Below are positions 1-11,600 of a DNA stretch of 64,000 nt, piece after piece. Made by a program: the position numbers and the translations under genes. The notes below the pieces were generated by a model that did not search any database, was not told the origin of the DNA, and saw nothing but the letters and a program-made list of their open reading frames with translations. How positions within the stretch are numbered: the first letter of the stretch is position 1; the number at the start of each line of letters is the position of its first letter. The stretch spans positions 5,864,501-5,928,500 of the forward strand of contig JAZARR010000153.1 in NCBI GenBank assembly GCA_037389465.1. The letters run 5' to 3'. This DNA comes from Baylisascaris procyonis. Its lineage: Eukaryota > Nematoda > Chromadorea > Rhabditida > Ascarididae.

Positions 1-612
1 AAAGGCTGCGTCGGTGCAAAACACACAATCCTCAAAAATATACTTGTGAAACAACATGAGTGATAAAATTATTGAATGAATTGCCTTAAAGCTATGCCTA
101 TGAGTGAAGTTGAGTCCCAATGGGAATGGAAAATATTTTAGAGTTTTAGGAAACAACGATAACGGACAAATTAGAATAAAAGCATATTGTTGTTGTTGTT
201 GTTTTTTTAATATTTTTGCAATGAAATAGCATCATAAGGACCGAAAATTAATTATTCTATTTATGTACTTAGAGTTGTGGATGTTTATCTTAGCAACAAT
301 GGCCATCGCGAAAAGAAAAATTTGGGAGAGATAGTAGGGGGTATGAAAGTTGTTTGTATCTATTACAGATTTCACTCATTCAATTCTTAAACTAATTGCA
401 CCATATTGCAGATACTTCTTTTAGCCATAAGAGTGATGTATTTCCGATTTAGACATTATAAACACACTGCATAATGTGTGTTTAGAGTGGAATAGGATAG
501 GGTAGAAAAGAAAGAAAGGGAAGAGGCAACAGCAATCTATTTTTCGACTTCTCGCTCTTTCCTCCACTTTGACTTCAACTGGTTGCATCAACTTCCAAAT
601 CATTGAATTTAG
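1..612. other. Upstream region or 5' intron of nkcc-1
   Basis: No exon can be supported here. The first recognised nkcc-1 exon opens after a TTTAG (611-612) or TTCAG (627-631) acceptor and has no in-frame ATG, so this stretch is probably intron with the initiator exon further left. It may instead hide a short first exon that I cannot recognise. A GTT repeat lies near 188-205. Short open frames at 421-603 show no family features. Confidence 0.4.
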
Positions 613-1783
613 GTATTCGGAAGGAATTCAGCGTCTGAGAAGATATCAAATGGCAATAATCGTGAGGATTGGTATGTGGATAAGCCACCAGATCGGAAAG
701 ATTCGACGACAATCTCCGATGATGCTTCAGCCGCGAATAGAACAGTGCATTTTTCCGTTGGCAACGAAACCACACAGGAAAACGATGCATCCACTCCAGC
801 CGACAAGGACAACAACGCCACATATAACATGAAGAGCTGGAGGTAGATTTGCTGTCTCTCTCTCTCTCTTTCTCAGCATCTCATTATTTAATGCTTTTCT
901 TAGTGATTTATTTATGTAATTATGAGAGAGGAGTTTTCTGGGTTTCAGTTAGAAAATATCCTTCAGTCCTTTCATTGAAGAATCGTCTTTGAATGAGGGC
1001 GTCCAATATATACAAATCCATATCCTCCATTCCTTTTCTCAGCATTATAGGAGTAGCATGAAATGTTCACCAATTTGAATGTTCATTTGGTGCATTACAG
1101 CTAAAATGTTCAAATGCTGGTAGCCGTTCTTTTACTCTTTTATGTTACAGTTGCTCAGAGTTTCATGAAACGTTAATAAGAAGGGAATAGAATTGCTTTT
1201 CTAAAAACATTCATAAACAACTTACTACAAGAGCAATACTCCTTAAATGACATTGGAGGATTCAGAGCTCGAAATTCAAGAAGCTTGAGATCAATCCAAC
1301 ATCATTTATAGGCCTATTTTCCATATCTATGTTTTTCTAATTGAACAATTGGCAACTATCTCGAAAATCCGGCTATGTTTTTCTTTTCTAATAGCTTTTG
1401 TTTAATTTTATGAATATATATGATGGCTAAAGTTCCACTGCATGAATTTACATGTTATCATTTTTCTCTATTTCCCTCTTATACATTCGTTTTCTATTTA
1501 TTCTTCCATCGATCAGTGTTTTTAATGAATTCGGCACCAAACATTAAGCAGTTGCGATCAAAATAGTTTCTTCATTTCAAAAAAAAAAATTCCAATAGTA
1601 GAACTTAAATCTTCCTAATTTCTCTATTACAGGTATATGAAGACATTAGAGCATCCCCCAATTATCGATTTCTATCGAAATTCGATTGATCAAGGAGTTT
1701 GTATAAACTCGCGGCCATCAATGAACCAATTGATCCATGGTGAAAAACACTCCGAGACGATGATTGGCATTGAGGAATTCAAG
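613..1783 (+). other. nkcc-1: nkcc-1 N-terminal regulatory exons
   Basis: Exons 613-842 and 1633-1783 encode the cytosolic N-terminus, acidic and rich in Ser, Thr and Asn. They join in phase 2 (AG|G). The segment [17 protein letters not shown] followed by IDFYR lines up residue for residue with the vertebrate cluster that SPAK/OSR1 kinases phosphorylate (the TYYLRTFGHNT block). Ser replaces the first key Thr and the second Thr is kept. Upstream, VHFSV resembles the RFxV kinase-docking motif but has His in place of Arg. Regulation by a WNK-SPAK type pathway is therefore likely; this is inference from the family. The exon could instead start at 632, using the alternative acceptor. Confidence 0.8.
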
Positions 1784-4700
1784 GTTGTTACCACTTATAC
1801 TTCGCTCTTTTATAATCTTCTAATTTGCTGGTCTGATTCATTCTATGTGCTACCTTCTAGGTAAATGATTTACTTTGTAGTAAACGACTACATTGGTGGA
1901 ACCAAATTTTTTCATTTAATATTGCCCACACCTGGCTACTTCTATTCGTTAATGCTGTCGAGGTGAGTCGCACCTAACGTTGATTCTAAAAGTAAAAAAA
2001 ATTCATATCATAGTCTCTCATTCATCAATAAGCCAAGCCATTCTATCTCTCATTTTGATGGTGTATATAGATGTTTAGTTGAATTGCGAAGAATGTAAAG
2101 TCGAAGAAATATACATTTTTGTTGATTTTTTTCTGCTCATATTTACTAATTTTTCGACTGTAATCGAAGTGATAATTATAATTTCTTGTTGTTGAGAAAA
2201 CTTTTTTGTCTTATTGCCAGCCATGTATCGATTCATGATCAAATCTTCATTATTGAGTTGCCTATCAAACGACAAATTAAATTCTTTATTTAAGAATTTT
2301 TCATCATGCATGATTTCAAATGATTATTTAAAATGTAAAGTCAACATTTAAACGCTACGGCAATGCATAGTCAATTTGTGACTTATCTTTGAACCACTCA
2401 TTATCGTGATTAAAAAAGCTCTATTGCGTAATTTTCTATCTATGAGCTTTCTTTTTTTTTTTTCTAAATTCTCATCGTAATCGTATTGAATAATTATTTT
2501 ACAGAATGAAGCGGAAGAAATTTTTGATGGTCAAATTGCAAAACTCGCAAAATTTCAACCACCAGCAGCGGCACCTCGTACAAAATTTGGTTGGATACAA
2601 GGTGTATTTGTTCGTTGTTTGCTCAACATCTTCGGTGTTATGCTCTATTTGAGGGTCAGCTGGGTGGCTGGACAAGCTGGAATCGGTAAGTCAATATATT
2701 TTCCTCTCGGTTGTTATTTTTCGTTTACTTATCATATGTTCCATTAAATATAATGCGGGTATATATTCAATTCATTAATTTTATTCATACCTTAATAAAT
2801 ATATTCGGTTGCTTTATTGCTTTGAATCTTTCATTAACTCATAATTTCGCTACTATTTCTCTTTGGTATTGAGCAAATTGAAATAATCGTTTTAAGAGAT
2901 GTTTTTAAATTTTCACATTTGATAATATTTTGTTGTGATATTTTTTTGTTTTGTATTGTTTGTTTTTTTTTCAACTATATTGTTGAGTGATACATTGCAC
3001 CAACCAGTTAATCTCGCTGAATGTTTTTTTTTCTTTGAGAGAGAGAAAAAGAGAGATGTGTTGATGATGGTCATAACTAAAAATGACCTCTCCCAGTATA
3101 TCATCGAGAATTAGATACGGCCAATAATGAGCATAAATTCTAGGTTTTAGATCAGGATAGTTCTGCTGATGAAATGAAAATGAGATAGCCAAAATTAGTA
3201 AACTTTTTTAGACGAAAAGTATCATTTTCTATCACTAGTATTTTCCTTTTCACATGGAAACGGAGATTTTCCTCATCTATATTTCATCTAAGCAATATAA
3301 ATGCGTACAAGATGTTTTATCATTTTCTCGAAAAATCGTATTTGATTTTACAGCATTAGGTTCGGTGGTTGTATTGCTTGCCTCATTGGTTACATCAATA
3401 ACTGCAATTTCAACGTGTGCAATTTGTACAAATGGAGATGTTAAAGGAGGTGGCGCTTATTTCCTTGTAAGTTTACACTTTTTATTTTGTTTCCTTTCTA
3501 TGTATACTCGTTTTTATTTCTTTATCTTTATTATCAGCATTTGCTGGATTTATATTTCATATATCCTCGCTATTTGCCTTTTTCTTAGCCAGCACCCGTT
3601 TTATAGTGGGGGGGGATGGGGAGCGAAAAGGCAAGCATGAAGCTGGAGAACAAAGTAATAAAGCAAAAAAATAAAAATAAGCGTGCACTTCTGTGATGCT
3701 TAAGCACAATCTAGATCAAGTTATGAAAAACCAATCGAAATGAATCCTTATTAATGCAAAAAATCTTTTTTTTTTGTAAGTCTAATTTATCCAAAGAAAG
3801 GTGGGGGCTCATTTCTCTAATATTTTGGTAATTATCTTATCCGCTTTCAATCCCTATCACTGAATAATATAGCTATGCAACACGACAAACATCGATCTTA
3901 TCTCGTCAAGTGATTTCGATGCTATTTTTCACTCTTTAAGAATTGGAAACGAAGGCTAATTCATTGAACTCACCCTTTCCTCACCCACTCTTGCGCTTCC
4001 TGATTCCCGCTATGGATGCAGGCTCGGTTTTGTGGTATCCGTCAGCGGGTTCACCCGCCATCGTTTGATATTCCCAGCTGAAATCCCCGAGTTTTTTCGA
4101 CCAAACTAGGAGAAATAAGCGATTATATTACACGTTGAAAGGCATCAAAATTTATGGACTTCGACTTATTTTGCAATTTGATTCGAAAGTAAAGCAGTGC
4201 ATTCAATGTTTTATGCGAGATTTGCAGTTCGTCTTGTTGTTTAATACAGGTTCATAGCAATACTGTATTGTAGATAATAAGGAGACTCTTTTGCATATGC
4301 AAATTTTTTCAGATCAGTCGATCATTGGGTCCCGAATTCGGCGGTTCAATTGGATTAATTTTCTCGGTTGCGAATGCAGTCGGTGCAGCGATGTATGTTG
4401 TCGGTTTTGCGGAAACAGTAAGAGATCTATTAAGAGAGAATGATTTTGCTATTATTGATGGCGGTATGAACGATGTACGAGTCATCGGATTGAGTATGTT
4501 ATTTTATATTTTGTGCAATTAAAAATTTATCTTAACGATGTGATATCCGTTGTTTTAAGTATTAACATGAATGGGAGGATCTGAGCGATTTCATTGTCAA
4601 TTTTCTTTTTTTGAACAGCAGCGATTTTTTTTTTTTGGAAAAGAAGGGAAGTTATTTCATTATTTCATTCAAAGCAAATTATTTCATTCAATGCTCATAT

Positions 4701-7700
4701 TTGAAGTCTATTTTCACTTAGTAAAATTGGGTGGAAATCATTCAGGCAATCCACATTTGTATGTTGTGGGATGTTTTGCGTTGGAGAGTTGAGAAGAATT
4801 TGGCTTTAGTTTTGATGGAAGTAAACGATGAAAGAAAGGGAAAAGTGGGCGATATGCAGAAACACATGAATAGTGTTTGTTTTTCATCCCGTGAATATGA
4901 AATGAAATATGCTAAGTTGCGCATTAAGTTCCAAATTTCTCCAGTTGCATAGTGCGGAAAGCAACGAATCTTTTTCATAATTGGTTGGTCTATTTTGAAA
5001 TATCGTTTGGTATTTTGGTGATCTAAAATCAAGAGGATAAAATGCTTTTTATGCTCATATTTAATGAAGGTATTTTATTTAAAAATACTTTCCACTTTTT
5101 TAATTCAACGATTTTTAACTAGTTTTTTTTGAATTCTAGTTTTGTAAAATAAATATTCTTATATTTGCACAGATTTATTTTGCTAAATTGTGCCCGAAAT
5201 CGTTTGCCATGAATCTTTGGGTCTATCTTTCTCTCATACTGTATAAAAATTTTTGCTATTGGCCTCAGCTCATTATAGATTTTGAAATTGTTTCAAAAAA
5301 TTCGACTAATATAGTTGACGATTGTTTTGAAAAATTTTTAGTCAAAAGATTCTTTTCTATAAATGCTGTCAGAATAAATGAGTAGAAAGTGCACAGAATG
5401 CATGAAGCAGCTGGCAAACAGCGGAACCTACCTCTCTTAGATCGCAAATCTAGCGTAATCCTTTCTTACAACTACTATCGCTTTCTCGCAGGCCCCAACA
5501 TGGCGAAAGACAAAAGTTTTAGATGTAGATAGTAATTTTCACAAGTGCTTCATTTGACGATTTTCTCCACTCTCCTGTGAATACAATAGTATCTTTAAGT
5601 ATGAAACTTCAATATTACATATTTTTAGAGTTTGAATGAGGATTGGCTAACCTCATCGAAATGAATGCAGTCCAAATTTGGCTAGATGACCTCGCTAGGA
5701 ACTTTTTTAGTCCACTTTCTGTGGATCATAACACTATAAAAATTGCTCTTTTGGAGAAAATCAGGTTGTTTATCGATGTCGACTAAACGCATAATTCTTT
5801 GAAGTTTAAGCTGTAGCAGTTATACTGGTCACATAGAGGTGAAAGATTATAAGAATAATAATATGAGATTCGCTGCTTTTTTACTCGATAATTTCTTTGA
5901 GTAATAAATATGTTTCATTCAGTAACATGTACGGTGCTGATGGCAATCGTTTTTGTGGGCACTCGATTCGAGAGTAAAATGCAAATCGGTCTTCTTGTAA
6001 TATTGACGTTATCGATTGCGAATTATATGATTGGCTCATTTTTCCCAGTCAATGATGAACAAAAATTACGCGGCCTTACTGGATATAGTTGTAAGTTGTC
6101 GTTTGCATTTTATGAATCTTTTGCGCTTATAGAGATTTTGATAACGAGCTGATAAGTGTTAGCTATACCGTTGTGGTCGACTGAAATTTCCGGTTGGGCA
6201 ATCTTGAGTTAATTTTGTATCTTTGAGAACTTCAGATGATTTTTTAATGTGAAGTGAGAAAATTTGTCCTCAAATTTTTTCAGATGACAATCGATTTCAA
6301 GAATTCGAGTAATAATAAATTTTGATTTAAGCTATCAGATTTTATGAATTTCGGTCTGATTAATTGCTATCACGATCGATCAGGAATTTGTAAAAGGCAA
6401 AGTCACCTCATGTGTAGCGTCAATGTGAGATTAAGTCCATATAAACGTACACATCTAATTACTCATTAAGTATATCTCTTGCCATTTTTGTTCATTTTCA
6501 TGTAGTTACGGTTAAGTAGAGATTGGCTAAACGTTATCATGTTGTTCTTTCATGCACTTAATTTTCTTTTTTCAACGTGAATATAATCAACTGACATAGC
6601 GTAGGAGATTTTGAGATGCAAAACGTTGTAAATAAAATAAAGGTTCCAAATTTTTTCATCCTTGAGGTAATTTTGTTGTTGTGTTTTAAAACCAGAAAAA
6701 TGCAAGAAATGTCCTATTCCGTTTCACTTATCAAAATTTCCCTCTTTTTTTTTTCCATTGCAACTTCTCATTATATCAGGAAATTCTTTTGTCAGCGGCA
6801 CCAGTATATCCTTATATATTTGGGATGAAATAATTGGTATTATAGTTGTGACAATGAGTGTAAATCTACTGCCGTCATTTCGTGATGGGGAGACGTTCTT
6901 CTCGGTATTCGCTGTTTACTTCCCTGCGGCTACGGGTATCATGGCTGGTGCGAATATCAGTGGCGATCTTGCCGATCCACCTGTATGTTGTGATCAGTTG
7001 AAATGCTTCCTTCGTTTTTATTTTATCCTCTTTCATATTGAAAAGAAGTTTGGGAATTGCTGAATTTCTTCCAGTCATTTAAAATATAACATAAAATATC
7101 TAGTATTCGGATGAGGATATTCGTTTGCAATCGGTCTTTTCTTATTTATGTCGACCATAAATATATAACGATGTCTGGCTAAAGAAAACAGATGAAAGAT
7201 GGCGGAAAAGTGGACTGTGGAAAATGGCCTAGGAGGAAATTACGAAACGCCTATGGAAATAAGAATTTCTGTGTGTTTCCTGCTGCCAACCCTTCCATTT
7301 TCCGTCGTATATCGTAGATCAGCAGGGAAGCATTCGATTGTTTGTTCATTTGTGCTATAATTTGCTATTAAAGTATGTTCCTTCAGTGATATGAATTTAG
7401 CGTGCGATTCCGAAGGGCACATTATTGGCGATAGCGGTGACAACGGTGATCTACCTTTTGGTGGTGGTAATGACTGGATCAACCTGTGTGCGTGACGCCG
7501 ATGGAATTGTAGCGCCACTATTGATCAACGGTTCATACGTCACTCCGGATTGCGTATTCAACTCGTCTTGTCCCTATGGCCTCATGAATTACTTCCAGGT
7601 TATTTGCAAACATAATATTTTAATCAAATCTATTATTTTTAACCTAAAGAAGATGTATAATGAGATGAAAAACTGGACAATAGCTACGAGGATATGTTTG

Positions 7701-8598
7701 TGCCTATTGTAACAGTGTCATCATTTCAATCTCATATACAATTGGGAATAATCTTTGCAGCCATCTTTTTATTCGGTGGAATTGCATCAAATAAGGCAGT
7801 TTTCGATGAGACCCGAAGGGGAGCGAGTCTTGAGGAAAAACTGCGACCTAGCGGAAGTCTCAATTAGAATCAGAAACGGCTAGTATATCGCAACATCCGC
7901 GCAAGTATATCGGCCCTCTTCCTCCCCAAGCATCGTAGTTAAGAATATCGATTTCCGTGTGTCATGAGTTTATACCAAATAAGCGTCGATGTTGTTCCTC
8001 AGTACCGAAATTTCAAGTGTTAAGATTTTTTTATTATTTTCTTTTAGGTGATGGAAGCGGAGAGTTTATGGGGTCCTCTAATCACAGCAGGCATTTTTGC
8101 AGCGACATTAAGTTCCGCGCTTGCGAGTCTTGTCAGTGCACCAAAAATATTCCAGGTACGATTGGCAATCTCTTTATGTATATAAATAAATGTTGTGCCT
8201 TATAATCTTGGATAGATTTCGTTTGCAAAAAATTCCTCTTTCGAAAGGGAATTTCTATCGAATTGAAACGGTTTTTGATCAAGCTGTATTAGTAAGTAAC
8301 AGTAGTCGACTGAGTTTCACTTTCCCTTAGAAATGTTCAGGTTTTCGGTCATATTAATATCAGTTGTTTCCGAAGAGGATTTTTCACGCGGGTGTTTTGG
8401 TAGATGAGGGGATTGTTTGGTGCTGTGGTGTATGGCATACCTGTGCTGTTGTATTCTTTATGTGTGTATCGTTTTATGTGATCGAGGTGCTCATATGATT
8501 GACCTAGGTCAGAAATCTTTTATGTCCAATCGTCATTAAATTTTTCTTTATGTCCTGTCATTTGAAAGTCTTTGCTGTGATGTTCTGGAAATTCATTT

Positions 8599-8660
<62 letters not shown>

Positions 8661-11600
8661 TTTGGAACCGGGCTGTAAGGAAATAGTGAATGAAATTCGG
8701 AGAAGCCAGAACTCGGTGCTGAACAAGGTCGTTATATTTGACGAGATTCGACGTGGCACAGTTTCTATGATGTGTGCATTAACGTAGACGCACTAATAAA
8801 TTACCATAAACTTATGATAAGCTTTGTATATTCTCAGTGCATTATTCTATAAAGTAATAATCAATAAGGATCAGTGATTGCAATAAATTTCAGGCAGTTT
8901 GCAAGGATCGACTCTTCCCGAATATCGATCTATTCGCAAAAGGATATGGTAAAGATGAAGAGCCACGTCGAGCATATGCTCTTGGTTTCACTATTGCAAT
9001 GGTTATGATTTTAATCGGTGAGTTTACATCATCGACTCAAACCTCAAAGATTTTGATTGATGCAATTACGTGAAAAAATCTTATGAATTATGAATGGAAA
9101 GAGCGCCAACATTTTATATTGAATATATATATTCTATATTCATATTTCTTCAGTAATGACATATTCCAGCGTTGTGTTGAATGTAGTATTTCCAAAGTAT
9201 ATCGATGAGTTCGTTTATATGATTGGCAGTAAAGTAATGTTGTTATTTGTATTAAACGTTTAATGTAAATGATGAAGGAGAAAAGTAAGTGGAAAATGCA
9301 AGCAACAAAGCGAGGTAAACGACATATAAAGAATGTATGGAATAGGAATTAATTGAAATTATGAATGTATAAGATTAAGAAAAAGAGTCCTAAAAGCTTT
9401 TATATATAAGCGCAAGGCTTCATTTCTACAATCGTTAACTATGATAGGGACTTTATTAAATGGGATTTATTGCCTCTGAAGCGGCTGATATAAGTTGTGG
9501 TATTGGATCGTTCTCTGTTTAGTTCGACGATAAACTAATTTCTGTTGTATTTTTCAAATAATGCTCTATTCAATGATTTTTTGCATTTTATAATCTTGTC
9601 TCGTATTAAGCGAATTCGTGATAGACAAAGACATAACAGCGATCGTTCAAGCGGAAATCTGATAATCAACATATTTCGCTGAAATTAACTATGCGGATTT
9701 AGGATTTCAATTACATGCACACTTCCAGTAGATCATTTCAAATATTTCATTTCAATTCCACATAGAAATTATTTCCAACTTAAACAAGGATACAGCATAT
9801 CCTTTGTTTGATTAATTCTAATTCTAAAAAAATTCAGGAGAATTAAATGCAATCGCTCCGATCATATCTAATTTCTTCCTTGCTTCCTATGCACTCATCA
9901 ACTATGCTTGTTTCGATGCATCGTTCGCTGATTCACCTGGCAAGCGTTACATATTTGTTTCCGGTTATTTTAAAATGTGATGGTGTGCCTCTTCGGCTTT
10001 CATCAATATCGGCACTCATAATGTTCAAAAAATAGGGGGAAGGGGCTAGAAGGATGTGATACGATAGGTGTATTTACACATTGAAATGCGCAATTGTTTG
10101 GCAATAATGGTTGCAGCACGAAAATTTTCTTCAAGTGGCAACATTTACCTGTTTAATTTAATGCTTCTTGTTAAAGTATGAAGATATTAATCCATCGTCT
10201 TGGATGTTTGCAAAATTTTGTTCTTTTGGATGGAGGTTCATTTTTTCTGCAAAATTGGTCGATAATATGAGAATTGCTGGAAAGAAAATATTTATTCAAT
10301 GTATCTGAATTGATAATTTATCAAAAAATAGCTAATTATTTTGTGAGATATTTCCGCTGAACAAGTGGGCAGCTCTAAAAGGAGACAGGTGGGTTGAACT
10401 TTTGGTGATTTCCGACTAGGTGGATTCATTTCGAAGCGTTCTGTACGATTGTTCTCGCGACTTTGCTTCTTACTGCTCCCATTCTTCTTGCCTCTCATCT
10501 ATCTCCCCGTTGTCTTCTTCCTTACGGCTTCTTGTGTAACGTAATTTAAAGTCTCAGAGCTATGGGCTATTCCAAATGAAATAGGCACCACAGGTGAGGC
10601 GGTACACAAATGATGTTGATTCTACGATCTTTATTACCTGTTGGGATGCGCGTACATTTTCAAAGATCAGCTGCTTCGTCTATCGAGGAATAACGAAAAA
10701 TTTTTCAACGTTTCTCTTTGCATATCTCATACTTATATAGGCGTAATTCATGCTATATTATCGCTCAAAAAAAATTTTTTTTTCGATCTCGTCATCATTT
10801 ACTATTTTAATGTTCTTTTATGTCAGCAATATTCAGCGATATTTATATGTTTATTTTCAGGTTTTCGTCCAGGTTTCAAATATTATAATATGTGGGTCTC
10901 GTTAGCGGGTGCATTACTCTGTATAAGTGTGATGTTTATAATTTCATGGTCAACCGCATTATTGACATTCTTCTTTTTCGCGATGCTTTTCCTCTATATT
11001 TTACATAGAAAACCCGGTTAGTGGGCGCATTTTATGTTTTATTTTTCTTTCTTTTAGGAATTATTTGAAAGAAATAACAAATTGTTTTTCATAAAAGTTT
11101 TTGTTGTTGTATATTATTCATATTTCATCGCACCAATTATATTAAACATAAGGCGAAACAGTAAATTATTAATTGAATGATTGTTCTTTTTTAAATTTGG
11201 GTTGATATTCTTTTCTTCTTTATTGTTTCACTTTAACGAAAACTATTTCATTGAATGAAGAATGTCGATTTTCAGATGTAAATTGGGGCTCATCAACACA
11301 AGCGCATAGCTATAAGAATGCTCTACAAGCAATGATGAAATTAGCCAATACAGAAGAGCATGTAAAAAATTATCGCCCTCAACTACTTGTTCTTACTGGC
11401 AATCCGGCTGCAAGGCCATCCTTAGTGGATTTTGTCTATAATATTACGAAAGGATCAAGTCTTATGATTTGTGGATATGTTGTTCCGGTATGTTTTCTAT
11501 ATTTTCTCTTTTTCGAGATATTTTGGGAGAAATTTTTCCCTGATTTCATCGATTTTTTAAGGCAGTGATTAACCGAATTTAGAGCAACATTTAATGTAGC

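Larger units (their letters stand above)
2505..11016 (+). other. nkcc-1: nkcc-1 transmembrane permease core (TM1-TM12)
   Basis: Exons from 2505-2685 to 10861-11016 encode the APC-fold transport domain, roughly residues 150-616. TM1 carries [14 protein letters not shown]3 has the Tyr of [10 protein letters not shown] that contacts K+ in known structures. TM6 has the unwound [12 protein letters not shown] segment. TM8 has [12 protein letters not shown]. The TM7-TM8 extracellular loop (exon 7401-7598) contains two sequons, NGS and NSS, and paired cysteines, as in glycosylated NKCCs. For the exon 5923-6090 to 6846-6982 junction I chose donor GTAAGT and acceptor TTATAG at 6845. That choice gives a 21-residue spacing from GYS to ETF that matches vertebrate NKCC1. 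The stronger-looking acceptor at 6780 would create an immediate TGA. Confidence 0.9.

Noticed and set aside
569..832. 87-codon + strand frame at the left end
   Set aside because: It is in a different frame from the true nkcc-1 exon (613-842), which continues in phase into the next exon and matches the family.
6781..6845. Extension of the nkcc-1 exon upstream to the acceptor at 6780
   Set aside because: The frame is open, but joining it to the GTAAGT donor at 6090 makes TGA at the junction. The acceptor at 6845 gives the exact family spacing without a stop.
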